Origin: Prinia subflava
Lineage: Eukaryota; Chordata; Aves; Passeriformes; Cisticolidae
NCBI RefSeq assembly: GCF_021018805.1
Contig: NC_086283.1
Span: forward strand, 61,086,182-61,150,181
DNA length: 64,000 nt
Reading direction: 5' to 3'
Positions 24,589 to 37,140 of the stretch are shown here, piece after piece. A program made the translations under genes and the position numbers. Numbering within the stretch: the stretch's first letter is position 1; the number at the start of each line of letters is the position of its first letter. Below the pieces are notes generated by a model that saw only the letters and a program-made list of their open reading frames with translations, made no database searches and was not told the origin of the DNA.

Positions 24589-25340
24589 TGTCCTGGGTTG
24601 CAATGCAAGATGTAACCAAAAGTATGTGTTCTGTTCTCATCTGTTGAAAGCGGTTGGGGAGCTGTTTTCTTTATCTCTTCTATGACCCATTCCTCATTAC
24701 TCCAGGGAGGAGGGTGTGGGTGTCTTCTGTTAATGGGCCAGCTGTTAAAACCAGGCGGGGCATTGTTCTTTATCTCTTCCACAACCCATCCTCCCTCCAG
24801 GGGGATATCTGCTGTTAATGAGCCATTAAGGCTCACTGCATGACTGATTACATTACATCATCCCATTGTGAGATGCTCCACGCAGTGCAGGAGCCAAGCA
24901 TTCCTACCTGGATAAAACCTGAGAATCAGAACAGCAGGACAGCTTGTTGCCACTGAATTTCCAGCAGAAGACTGGACCCATCTCACCACCACTGGACCCT
25001 TCTACAGAAAACTATACTTTCTACAGAATTATCTCTGCCCCAACAGAACATCTGTCACTCCAAAAGGACTTAATCAGACTGCTCCCAACACCCTGACAAA
25101 CAGGGTGTCAGGTTGTATTCTGACTGTCAGTATTTTCTTTTTTGTTTGCTTGCTTTTTTGTAGTACTAAATTTTTATTTTTAATATTCCTAGTAAAGAAG
25201 AGCTATTCCTATTCCCATATCTTCGCCTGAAAGCCCCTTAATTTCAAAATTATAATAATTCAAAGGGAATTGGTTTACATTCTCCATTCCAAGGGAGGCT
25301 CCAGCTTTCCCTGGCAGACACCTGTCTTTCAAAATGGACA
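24589..25340 (+). mobile_element. solo LTR, plus sense (family 'A', copy 1)
   Basis: A 752-bp element with TGTC...GACA ends. It is flanked by ATGTA (24584-24588) and GTGTA (25341-25345), a 5-bp target duplication with one mismatch, the length usual for ERVL-type elements. It aligns from end to end with the reverse complement of 38276-39015. A TATA-like GATAAAAC lies at about 24911 and a variant polyadenylation signal AGTAAA at 25191-25196, which fixes the sense strand and implies a long R region. An 8-bp stem (25088-25095 with 25101-25108) lies between them. No internal retroviral sequence is attached, so this is the product of LTR-LTR recombination. Confidence 0.85.
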
Positions 25341-25988
25341 GTGTAGGATTTAATCTGTGAACAATGCACTGGTAAAAAGGATGTTATTCTTCATTAATTT
25401 GTGTGTACTGTTATTTCTTTTAAGGGATTTGAAGAATTTTGTGTGGAGAAAGAGCCACAGTCTCTGCACATTTCCGTAATTCCTATATAAACAGCAGGAG
25501 TTCTTGATGATTTGTATTTGTCCCTAGATACATTCTTTGGCGAGAAGTGCAAATTAGTTAAGCACAGATGATAAAGTAAAAATCTTTATCTGAAGTAAGA
25601 ACTAGCAGCCTCTGGTTAGGCCCCAGCACAAGTTATGGTTTAAAATACATTAATAAAGAAACAACACCTTGACAAGCAAAAATGCCAGATCCCTATTCCC
25701 ATTTTTGCTAGGAACTGCAATAAATGTTGGTGTCATCATGGGATGACACTTTCCTATTTTACTGTTTGCATCTTGCTGCAGCCTGGTGTTTTCAACCAAG
25801 CCCCCAAAATGCTGAGAGGAAGCACAAGGGAAGACAGCTAGCCCTCGTGAGGACTGAAGGAGGAAGGCATAAATGTGACCTTGACAAGTGACAATGATAT
25901 GCCTAATATTCATGCTGAGAATGGCAAATATGTGCCCTGCTGTTTTTCCTTGACCAATTTAATAGGCACAGTAATTACTTACAAGCAG

Positions 25989-26043
<55 letters not shown>

Positions 26044-26834
26044 GACCAAGAAAAGCTAATCTGTTGCCTGGCCTCTGAGCACTTCTGCACTTCTGACCTT
26101 TTCTTAGTAGAATAGTTCCTCTTTGCTCCTTATAATAGATGAGTTTACCTCTTTGCTCCTTATTTTTCCTCAGGCTCTCAGGACACCATGTTTCTCAATT
26201 GTTGTAACTTAATTTTATTCTTTTTTCTCTCCTTTGATCACAGGTCCTTCCCACAAAATACCTATTCTTTTTTACATTCTTCCTTTTACGAGTAAAGCTT
26301 TGCACTGGAGCTTATTAATCTCATAGGAGGTAATGATTTTTTACACCAAGAGAGATCAAGTGCAGTTTAATTTTATTTTTTCAATTTTTTTTTGACAGAG
26401 AGTGTGTCTACACTTTTGCAGGAAGATGTACACTCACAGTTCTTATGGGCTTGTGTATTTGCAATTGTATGGTGCAAAGTTTCAAAGTAACTCACAGGCT
26501 TAGCTGGGACCCAGTGTAAAGTTAGCAATAGTTATATGGACTTGAGTAGATTCAGTGCAGACAATGTGAGGCAGGATATTCTTCTGTGCCTCATACTTCA
26601 AATATCAGATTTAAATAGATTTGGTTTGCTTTGAAAAAATGTTATCACAATTGTAATATTGAGAAGACAGTGTTGAAGAAGATCCTGATCGAATAGAAAA
26701 GTTATTGAACAATGTAGGAAACCAAGAAGTTGCTTATAAGCTTGAAAAGCTCTTTCAGGACTTGAAAGCTGTCTAGCAAGCAAGACAGAAGAAATTTGTT
26801 ACATCTTTGAGAGAGTCCTTCTGGACAAAATGTG
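25341..26834. other. non-coding stretch with a long poly-A run
   Basis: No gene recognised. It holds the poly-A run at 25989-26041 and a 16-bp duplication (CCTCTTTGCTCCTTAT) at 26118-26133 and 26148-26163. Confidence 0.45.
25989..26041. repeat. poly-A run, 53 bases
   Basis: An uninterrupted run of 53 A. The sequence to its left is not a gene I recognise, and I found no clear target duplication, so I cannot call it the tail of a processed pseudogene. Confidence 0.95.
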
Positions 26835-27190
26835 CAGCCCACACCTGGATAAACACATCATGTGATGGGTGAGCACCTGGTTCATGGATTAGGCTGAAAG
26901 GGTTACAGTGAATGGGTGATAGCAGACTGGCACCCCAGTCAGATTCCACAGGGCTCCATCCTCAGCCCTGTGCTCTTCAATGTCTTCATAAATGATTTGG
27001 ACAGAGGACTGGAATGGATACTTAACAAGTTCACAGATGATACAACAGTGGGAGAAGCTGTTGACTTCCTTGAGGGCAGAAGGGTCCTGCAGAGAGTCTG
27101 CAACAAACTAGAGGGCTGGATGATTGCCAACCCTATGAAGTTTAGCAAGGAAAAGTACAGGATTCTGCATCAGGGACAGAGCAACCCTAA
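26835..27190 (+). mobile_element. CR1 LINE reverse-transcriptase fragment
   Basis: The clearest coding remnant in the window. The plus-strand frame reads 'IPQGSILSPVLFNVFINDLD', then 'LNKFTDDTTVGEAVDFLEGR', then 'LEGWMIANPMKFSKEKYRILH'. These are the CR1 reverse-transcriptase palm and following blocks, with the catalytic pair kept as 'TDD' where CR1 usually has 'ADD'. Upstream, the stretch matching 'WVS.W...AERVTVNG' has in-frame stops and then a frameshift near 26912. The element is truncated at both ends and is not functional. It is related to, but more intact than, the minus-strand CR1 copies at 16.2 and 36.4 kb. Confidence 0.93.
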
Positions 27191-27345
27191 ATACAAACTT
27201 TATTGGTCATTGCTCCTTGAGGCTGGGAGCATTTATGTGCCTTGGTGCTCAGATCTTTTACTCTCCAGGACTCTCCAGGACTCACCCACAGGAGTAAGTG
27301 ACTCCAATACCAGCGGTACCCTTTTTTCCCCTCCAGAAGTATCTT
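27191..27345 (-). other. possible fragment of another repeat abutting the CR1 piece
   Basis: Directly after the CR1 homology the sequence changes character. On the minus strand it contains an AATAAAG (complement near 27199-27205) and a short tandem (CTCTCCAGGA twice, about 27261-27281). It could be a scrap of LTR or simply unique flank. Confidence 0.2.
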
Positions 27346-30300
27346 AAAAATTGATTGATACATTGAGATCAAGGAGGTCAGTGAGGCTCTCTGAAGGCTG
27401 AAAAAATGAAGGGATGCAACCAGAGTTCGCAAATACATTTCTCTGTGATCATCTGCTCTTTTCAAGCACTGCTCATTGTTTGTTGTAAGTCATGCTCACC
27501 ATATGCCTTCCTATCCACCTGATTCCCTATATCTGACAGAGAGAAAACTACAGTCTCAAAAATGGCTGTTTTGAAATTGTTTGACATCTGCCACATCAAT
27601 TTCTTTTCTACCTGAATATTATCATTATTATCTCATTGCATATTATTTAATTTGCTTTTAAAGAATAGATAACCTTGCCCAGAAATGCCTGTGACAGATG
27701 ATTGCCCTCTATAAATGTTAACTTTAATGTCCTGCAGTCTTCTTCCTCTATGTAAAATATGTACTCGAACTCAGCATCATGTTTTTTGCTTCTGAGGGGA
27801 ATTTTATTGATTGTGAGGAAACTAAATAAAGCAAACCTTGGAAAATCAGATGGAAAGTTTCACAAGGTGTGATTCTGAGGGCAGTTTTGGCAGTCCTTAT
27901 GGCAGTTACTGAAACAGAAAATATGCTGGCTGGACTTATGGCATGTTAGTCATTTTGCATAGGTTTAACACTTAGAGTTTTTTGAGTTTGGTTGGTTTTG
28001 TTTGTTTGTTTGTTTTTATTTCATGTGAAATGAAATAAAAAGCTTCTGCTTTGTTGTAGCTTTCTGTTCATTGTGGATAACTGATGAAGTAAATCAGTTT
28101 CATCTTGTGACTTCCAAGCTGTGAAACCTAAAACTGTTCATATGACAGCTTGTTTACAATTTATGATCCAGAGACAAGAATATTTTTCTTAATCACTATT
28201 AAGACCAGAAGTTTTACTTTTTTTTTCCTTCCTTATTTTGATTTTTTTAAACATTTTAATGGAACATAACTTGAGAACTAGATGGAAAATTTTATAGGAA
28301 CCGAACATTGCTATGAATCCAGATTCAGTTGTGCATTTATTTCATTTGCCAAATAAACTTCATTTTTATCCTACCATTCTATTTTCTGGTACAACAAAAG
28401 ATTTATAGTCTCCAAACAATTGATCCCTTTGATGTGATTCACTGATACATACAGTTTAGAATAGCATATGATTGACCAAGCTGAACTATCTTCTGCTACA
28501 GCTTCACTGAAATGTATTACGTTTGTATCAATTTATTCCAAAAGAATTTCTCGCAGAAAGTACTAATTCATTGTAATTCTCAGGAGTCAGTGCATGAACA
28601 TTTTATGGGGATTGAGAGCTGAATTTGAAAGATTATGATCAGGGTATAATTGTAGGGATGCCGTGCACCAGATGATGCAGTCAATTGCTTACTTCTGGTT
28701 TCAATTAACTATCTTCCAGGGACAGTCAGAGTCTCCACTGGTGTGGATCAGCATAGCTGTGCTGAAATAAGGAGGGAAATGCCATTCATTTACACAGGCT
28801 TGTTTTCTCACTTGGGGCAAACTACATGTTAATGAAACCCACAGGACATAATAAATGGGGAAAACATATGAACGTCAATAAAGATAAAGAAGTAATAAGA
28901 CAACCTAATAACATAAGACATCTGAATTGAAGATTAAATGAGATTCTAGGAAAACACAAACAAGTCTATCTTGGGGGAAAAAATAGTGCTGCTGATACTT
29001 TACTCCAGCACAGTAAGAAAAACCTAGGAAGTGGTAATTGTGTGTGATTTGGAGAAAGTACTCAGACTGGAATTTGACTCTCAGTGCTCATTGACTTTCA
29101 ATAGGACTGGGATACTAGCTTCACTGTCTACATTCAAAAAGCAATTCATCATCTGGTGGTAATTTATGGTGGTATATTCAGGTTTATTTTGTTTGGTTTT
29201 TAAAAATATCTAGTAGAATATGGGAATGCAAAGCAAAGGATTTTCTTTCAGGAACAGAAAAAATGAGTTCAGGTCTCACCAAAGAATCCTTATGTGTATC
29301 CAGAATACTGTTTTGTGTTTCTGGATAAATCCTCTTATTTTAAACAAACTAACTTAAAAAGGAATTAAGGATATATAACAGAAGAAGGAAGACAGTTACT
29401 TTCCAAATGCATACTTCATGTTTTCTGTCATGGCAGAACAATGAGATAATTTGGGTAAGGTGTGCTATGCATTTTTAATGTTATGTCACATTGTGTACAG
29501 AATAATAGTCCAGTGCAAATTGCAGGAAGCCATGGTTAAGGACATTATAACCTCAAATGTACATGCTACTTGATTTGTGTCAAATAATAGGACTTTGTAA
29601 AGGGGAGGACTGGACAGGCTTATATTATCTTTTCAATGTCAGCTTTTAAAGTAAGTACCCAGATGGAAAGCCTTAGTTTCTTAACTTGAAAAAGGCTTTT
29701 ACAAAACAGAGAGACTCTTCTGGTTGCTAAGGGTTTTTTATTCCAGAAAGTGACTCCAAATGGATGTGAAAATGAATTAATGGAGAAACCATTTAACACT
29801 GTGTGTCTTAAGCAATAGTAAATCTGAAAGAGTATCTGCTTCTAGTCAGCTTCAGTCATCTTGTTCAGCCACCCCGCGTGCCTTCAAAAATTTAAGACAC
29901 AGTATTTTTTCCAGTTTATACCATGGACTCAGTATGGGATTGGAGGTACTCATTTTTATTTCTCTATGTCTTTGTGTTTTCATCTCTAACATAAAGATGA
30001 TATCATGTACCAAATTATGAATATCTTCCCCCTCTCCATTTTAAATATTTACTGTCACATTCAAATACTTCTTTTAGTTATTTCAAAACAAGCTACCCAT
30101 GAAACTCCTTTATTATATAAACACATCACCTGTGAAAAATATAGAGAATGATAAGAAATTCAGGGAGGAGGATTAAACAGGGGTTCTCTTTAGCTCGCAG
30201 TGATATTAACACATTTTTTTCTGTATTATGCAGACAGCTTTTCTGTAATGCTAGGAGAAGGCTTTTTATTCACTAACATTTTTCTGTTTCTGACTCTTTT

Positions 30301-31206
30301 GATATGCATCTATTTCTCATGTTAGTTTCTGCATGCTGCTATTCAAGATTTCCTTACATGGTTTGTAAAAGCAAACATGAATCCCTTACCCACTTTTAAG
30401 CTTTTCTGTCAATGGCTTCCTAATTTCTTACACCTAAACTCTAACTGCCTCCCCTCCAAGCCACCCTCCTTGCCATCTGCCTCTGTGCATATGCCTGCCT
30501 TTTATAGTTATAACTGCCCCAACATTCTGCAAATAGCTTTGCCCTAAGTAATTCACTCCACTTTCCAGCAGATGGTAATTTTTAGCTCCTCCTTAGTGAG
30601 GCTGGTAGGCATAACTTGTTCAGAGAGACCCCTCAACACTAGATCAGTTCCTCAGCAGTGAGAAGGAGAACAAAGCTTGTTTCCAATGTTTCATAAACTG
30701 CAGCTGGCCACTGGTCAAAATCAATGACTCGATGACTTTTAATGGTAATAGACTTATGGACAGAGGTAGCAGGAAGTGGTTTTGCTTGTAAGTGCTTAGG
30801 TTCTCAGTGTGAATAACCTGACTGAAAGTCAAGGTCTTGTTTACCTCAGTCAAGTTAGACAGAAATGTTACATCCTTTGTGAGGACCTTGCCATTTTTCT
30901 GCACCAGGTAACCAACACCAGGTTCTCAGTCATAAACTCCACATCCTTCACTCTTTGCTCTGTAGCAAATACCCTGTGGAAATCTACAGGAGGAACTGTC
31001 AGGACACTGGCTACTGAGGATAGGAGAGGTCAGATTTTGGACAAAATATAATTGAATAATTGGCTTTTCTGAGTTCATATGGGCTGAGGTCAACCTAAAG
31101 TAATTTAGGAAGGTAGAGGGAGGTTTGTTCTTTATTCAGGTGCCAACTTTTGAAGTTTGTTTCCCTAGCTGTAGAGTAGGATGAGCGATATCTGAAGAAA
31201 AGAGTC

Positions 31207-31207
<1 letters not shown>

Positions 31208-31246
<39 letters not shown>
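31208..31246. repeat. poly-A run, 39 bases
   Basis: An uninterrupted A-run followed by an A/G-rich stretch to about 31285. No retrotransposed gene was recognised upstream. Confidence 0.95.
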
Positions 31247-31248
<2 letters not shown>

Positions 31249-34200
31249 AAAAGTGAAAAAGAGAAATATATCCAAAGAAAAAAACCCCTGAATGTGAGTC
31301 AGGTCAAGATGCAAGATGAAAGGTATTTACACGATGTTGGACATGACCTCTTAGACTGATGAACCCTGTATACTGTTCTAAGAACCCAGAAATACATGGA
31401 AGGAGTGGGGGGATGGTTCCAGTGTGGGCTACCATGGGTTGTCATGGAGCTATGTGTCTTGCTATGCAGCCAGCATCAAAAATGGTTTAAAAAGACACAG
31501 AAAACAAAGTTATCATAGGGCTCCTTGTTTGTATTATTTTCCCCTAAAGTGAATATCCTTTCACAAAAACATGCAGAGTATTTAATTCCTCAACTGTTCA
31601 GAGCTGCAATAGACTTAATCTGAGTACCAAGAAATCTTGATTCAGACCTTAGTTCAGGTATTTCTCGGCAGAAATGTCATTCAGCTTCTTCATTGCTCAG
31701 CTGTTACTTGGAAAATTGTTGGGTTTGGATCAGACCCACCAGCTGAATCAGAGCTGATGTCGTGACAAAGCCTGTAGCTTTGGTGTTATCTCAGGCTAGA
31801 CCAGGCTAGGTATTTGAAAATTAATGGGGAAATCAATGCACTGAGGACAGTAATCTCAACAATCACTATTGCCCATTGTGTAACAGCTGTGAGAGGATAT
31901 GTGGCAACATGAACTTGCCACATGAAACTGATTTTAATGCCATCCCCAGAGGCTTAACATTCAGGTACAACTTGAAATTATTAACTCTTTACAGGCAAAT
32001 CTGTCCTTGTCCGAGTAATTTTCTCCTTCCTGGACCTTGCATTGAAGTTTTCATTTTGTCTTCAGTTCATGACAGACTGTCTCGATACAAAGCTTTTTAT
32101 ATAACTACCTCTGAAGGATGCAGTTTAAGAGCAAAAACTTTTGTAATGTATTCCTCACACAGTACTGTGCATTTTAAGCAATGTTTAAAAAGCCCAGTAT
32201 TCAAATCCTGTAAAAAAACCCAACTTAGAATATATGGAGTGTAATGCTGAGTGGACAGGCCTTGTTTTTTGTTGAAACACTGTGCAGATAAGCAGATTTA
32301 AAACAGGTGGGTAACTGGCAAAATATATGTGAGGTAGTTGAAATATGGCTCTGCAGCTGACACGGGGACTGAAGCATTCATGTTTACTCTCTCAAATCAG
32401 TCAGCACTAGTCTTCTCCATTTTAAATTGCAAAATCACTCAAATGCCCAGGGCTTTGTGATCTCTGATATTTTGCCATTTCCAGTGAAAGACAGTTGCTA
32501 TACTCAAACAAAAAACAAAGGACATCCTCCAGACTACTGAAGAAAAATAAGTACCTGTACTCAGTGTACACACTATCTGTGCCTCTATAGCTCCAAACAT
32601 CATCCAGAAATTTTAACAAGGAGCAGTAGTAGCACTGAATGAACAGTAGTTGAATTCATTCATTTAAGACACCTTTTACAGTCCATACAAGGCAAAAAGC
32701 ATTCAGAGGCAAAACACTATTAACAACATTGTGATAAAGCTTAAAGACTCAGTTTATGGGATTTGGCTTGACTGTTCGTACAGCAAAATCATCTAATCTA
32801 AAGAAAAAAGATATTCACACTCCTCCAAGTATGCCTGTTTCAGAATGTGTCTTCACATTTCAAGTTTTGGCGAGTGAAAATGAATCTTTGAATAGAAGTT
32901 CATCTGCTAATTTGCCATCTTTGTAGAAATGTGACATTATAATTTGTGAAGTATTAGCATTTCTTTTGCTTAAAAATTTTGTTGTTGTGTTGTTTTGTTT
33001 TTCTTTTTCTATGAAACAGCGCTTGGATTTCTTTTCTTCTTGGCTTGTGAAACCTATCTTTCATATTGGTAAATGTTAACTTTTTTGGCATGGAAACTCA
33101 TTTTCACTACAAGGATGTTCCTGTGACAATAGAATTGAGACACGATTTCCAGAACTTCTGAACAATGATTCAAACATTTTTCTTATTAATAAACAACAGC
33201 AGGATTCTTGGAACTTTCTTAACAGAAGCAACAGTAAATATGAAAGAGTCATTGAGATTTTTTAGTAATATATTCCACTCTGCTGAGCAAAATGAAATGT
33301 CTCTATTTAGGCCAAATGAAAAAAACCCAAAAAAACAGTAGTCTTAATTTCTGAAATAAATTTTTTAAGATTACTCTCAAAGCATAACGAAGCATGACTG
33401 ATGTAGGAATAGACCCCTTGGGATGTGTTTTGTTTCTGATTGTGACAGATATTTGATTTAGCAGTCACCTATGTGTCCTCCTATAGGAGTCTCTTGTCCT
33501 CTTAGCAGGGTAGTCCTATAGTTGCTCATGGACTATCTTCAACTTGCCTTATCAGTGCTACAGGCTAGTGTTAGTGACTTGTCTAGCAAGTGTCTGGATA
33601 ATTTTGAGGTACTTCTTTTACTTAGCCATAATCTACTCGATATCAGATTGTGATTTATGTTAAATTACAAAGCCCATTCTTAATGATTTTAATTATTTCT
33701 ATAATCATCTGTGCCTCAGAGGCTTATTTATCTTGCTTTTCAGTGAAATTAATGTAGCATAACCTATCTGCACACACATGATCTTAAAAGTGAGTTCTAC
33801 CACATGGATACTTGCTTGTTTTCTTTTTGCTTTTAACAGGGATCTGTGGCTGGAGACTCATCAGAGCTATATTAAAGAATAATTTAATTTTATTTCTTTT
33901 TTGTAATTTTGTTTAACCCTACAGAGAAACACAACTGCTATGCTCATCATGCACTAATTTAGAGGTATTGTGAAAAGTTTTTAAAAATTCTCAGGATATG
34001 CTCCAAATCTAAACAAATTCACTGAACACATTCCAATTTGCCTCAGTGAATGCTGGTCAGAGCATTCACAGAAAGGCATATTTCTCTGAGTACTTAAATA
34101 AAAATAAAGTTTTTAAGAAGCTCAAATTATCAAAACCTAGAGCTGCAGTTCTTAAAACAGGATGGTAAGATGTATGATCACTGCACTGACACTGTAAGAC

Positions 34201-35941
34201 TGGATGAAAGAGATATTTTAATGGATAGTGGATTTGTCTTACAACACACTTTGCATAGCTTAAGCATCATTTTTGTTAAAATCACCATTAATTTTGTTCA
34301 GAAATACTAACATCTACCTCAAAACTCTAAGAGTAACCATCCAGAAACAGCTTATCAAATGTCTGTGGACAGGTAATAAAACACGGCACCTAATTTTATG
34401 TCAGCACTTTAAAAAGAAATAAAACCCCAAAGTAAAAACCTTTGATTCTTAAAAATTTTCTAGTTAAAATAGAGCAGTGGCTAAAGACTTTCATTTTTTA
34501 TAGATTATATGTGCATACACAGGTGCTTAGGTTTTCTAATTTTTAAAAAAATTTTTTTTAGTTCTTTATTTTTAAATTTTTTTAGTAGTTTTGATCTTTG
34601 TTTCTATTCTATCCTGATGTTCAGAGAATCTATTTTGTGTGATTCATAGATGATTAAAGCTAATGCAAAGATCTCTGTGCACTCATCTATGTTTGAGCCA
34701 AGTTTCTGGTTTTCTAGGTAAGTATTTATATTCAAGGATTCGTAGCTGCTTTGAGACCTAAGTAATCCAGCAAATGTACAAAGTTCTGGTGTATTTTGCC
34801 TTCAGGAAAAGGGTCAGTGAGGAGTAAAACACTGGATATAGCCAGCCTCTTAATGGCAGTCTCAGCTGGAATAGTTAGTGTTCTTCAGCATCTGTAGCAC
34901 TGTATTTGCTCAGGATATCTTTGGTTAAATGCTAATGGACTTTTCATACTGCTCTGCTCAATCAGAAGTCCAAATGCAAAAGCAACATTGCGTGAATTTG
35001 TAATGCACTGTGAAGACTTTATGTCTACTACACCAGCATGAATAAGTGTCTTCATAATCTGTTTTACCCGTTGGCAATTGACAAACACTGTGTTGATACA
35101 GATGGCAGGACTGTAGTGCTGGTGTGATCTAAATGTGTTTGTTCATACAGACCCTGCGACTGTTGGTTTTCTGTTCCTTGTTGCATCAGTCTTGTCTTTT
35201 TAGAAACCTAAGAAAATCAAGATGCAAACTGAAATAAAGGCCTGTCTTTTGAGACAATTGAGACAATTCACATATGAACTGACAACTAAAGAAATTTTTC
35301 ATATCTGTCAACTTGTCACATGTAAATACTGCGGTTTGCCTACCAAACTTACCGCAAATGAACAGTGGACTTGTTATATCACAAATCAGTCCTAATGACA
35401 CACAACCAAAGTCATCTGTGATGTTATATACACCCAAACTTCACATAAAACCTGAATTCAAGGCAACTTGATCAGTAGTGAGACTTTATGAGCAATGGTT
35501 ATAAACAGGTTGATTGTTCACAAAAGACAGAGGTCTGGGAAAGAAAGAGGTTATTTCTATGTCATTTCTTGTGTTGTGAAATGCATTTCTTCCATCAAAT
35601 GTAATAGAACAAATTTGGTCCTGTAAAGAGAGGGCCAAAAAGTGAGAGAATATTAACTAGTGCATAACTGTAACTAGCCCTCGTGCTACTGGGGAAAGAA
35701 CATCTTTTGAGCAAAACATAGGTTGGGACCTTGCTCATGAATACAGAACAAGATAACAGGAGTCTAAAGTGGATCCAACCAGTTTTAACAAATTGGAATC
35801 TGAAGTGAAAATCCAATGGCATCAATGATTTTGGAATTGTTGTGTTGGATGTAACCTGAGGTCAGTAACTTGAGAGAGATACCTGTAGGGAAGCATTGAA
35901 TTTTTGTGAATTTTTTGGCCTCAGTAGCTTACCATGACTGT

Positions 35942-35974
35942 AAATTTGATATTAAGCAAAATTTGATATCTAAG
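35942..35974. repeat. 16/17-bp tandem duplication
   Basis: AAATTTGATATTAAGC is followed at once by AAATTTGATATCTAAGC. It immediately precedes, and slightly overlaps, the unclassified repeat starting at 35970. Confidence 0.85.
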
Positions 35975-36107
35975 CAAAATTGCAGGCAGAAAACCATAAG
36001 ACATTTAAATCATAGGGATTTTTCTCTAATTTTCCATGAAACTAGTGGGTACTATTGTTGTGCAATACCATTCTTATGAATACAATTGCTTTCACTCACA
36101 ATGAGAT
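35970..36107. repeat. unclassified dispersed repeat, copy 1
   Basis: About 138 bp that align in the same orientation with 43823-43962. The shared blocks include CTAA.CAAAA.TGCAGGCA, TTTTCCATGAAACTAGTGGG, GTTGTGCAA and CATTCTTATGAAT. Divergence is moderate, with few gaps. I cannot assign it to CR1 or to any LTR family. Confidence 0.78.
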
Positions 36108-36386
36108 ACCGTTTTGAAATAATTTCTTATTGGCTCTGTGTTTTAACTGAAATGAACTTAGTCTGTCCTGAGACCGAAACAGCACTGAAATGTTGTCTTG
36201 ATATGACCTGAAATTTCTCCCTGTGTGTAAGTATTTATAGTCTTTACTGGTCATCTGTGGGACTAAGGCAAAATCTTAAATATGAACATTAGCTCTAATT
36301 TTCACCAAATCATATTTTGATGTGATGTGTACTATTCATTTACAGTCTACAAAATAGGTTTAAATCATGAGATAAGAAGCTCTGCA

Positions 36387-37140
36387 GAATCACAGAATTC
36401 ACTAGGTTGGAAGAGATATTTGAGATCATTGAGTCCAACCTATGACTGAACACCACCCTGTCAACCAGACCACAGCACTAAGAGCCATGTCTCGTCTTTC
36501 CTCTACCACCTCCCTGGGAAGCCTATTCCAATGCCCGAAATCACCCTTTCTGTGAAGAATTTTTTTCCTAATGTCCAACCCCAGTCTCCCTTAGTACAGC
36601 TTAAGACTTTGTCCTTTTCTATTGCTGGCTGCCTGGGAAAAGAGACTGACCCCCACTTGGCTATACTCTCCTTCCAAGGAGTTATAGAGGCTGATAGGGT
36701 CACCCCTGAGCCTTCTCTTCTCCAGGCTAAACAACCCCAGCTCCCTCAGGTGCTCCTCACAGGACCTGTGTCCCAGACCATTCACTATCCTTGTTGCCCT
36801 CCTCTGGACACGCTTGGGTACCTCAAAGTCCTTCCTAAACTGAGGGGCCAGAACTGGACAAAGTGTGACCTCACCAGAGCCAAATACAAGCAGAAGACAC
36901 TTCCCTGGTCATTAGTTACATTCCTTATACAGCCAGGATGCCCTTGGCCTTCTTGGCCACCAGGGCACTCTGCTGGCTCATGTTCAGCTGCTGTCACCAG
37001 AACCCCCAGGCCCCTTTCTGCCTGGGCACTGTCCAGCCACTCTGTCCCCACCCTGTACCACTGCAGGTGGTTATTGTGGTCAAAGTGCAGGACTTGGCAC
37101 CTGATTTTGTTCACATCATTGGATTCAGCCCAGCTTCAGG
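36387..37140 (-). mobile_element. CR1 LINE 3' end: ORF2 C-terminus plus 3' UTR
   Basis: A 754-bp minus-strand CR1 fragment. From its 5' side (right) it retains ORF2 C-terminal codons ('TEWLDSAQAERGLGVLV', 'GHPGCIRNV', '[14 protein letters not shown]'), then '[19 protein letters not shown]'. The typical CR1 3' UTR follows ('GGACATTAGGAAAAAAATTC', 'CAGGGAGGTGGTAGAG', 'CAACCTAGTGAATTCTGTGATT'), and the 3' tail lies at 36387. It is 5'-truncated with frame breaks between the ORF2 blocks, so it is not functional. It is the longest and best-preserved CR1 copy in the window. Confidence 0.93.

Larger units (their letters stand above)
27346..36386. other. long non-coding stretch, no gene seen
   Basis: Nine kilobases of AT-rich sequence with no exon, RNA gene or transposon recognised, apart from the poly-A run at 31208-31246, a short tandem at 35942-35974 and the dispersed repeat at 35970-36107. 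The longest open frames (31876-32244, 122 codons; 30644-30904 minus, 86 codons; 35186-35437 minus, 83 codons) have ordinary-looking composition but no motif I can name. Confidence 0.45.

Noticed and set aside
25400..26041. Processed pseudogene ending in the 53-base poly-A
   Set aside because: No recognisable transcript upstream and no target duplication found; kept only as a finding to test.
31876..32244. 122-codon plus-strand frame as a gene
   Set aside because: No recognisable domain, no clear splice or promoter context, and a length possible by chance in 64 kb.
34885..35437. Two minus frames considered as a decayed transposase or gene
   Set aside because: They lie in different frames with stops between them, and no catalytic or zinc-binding pattern could be identified.
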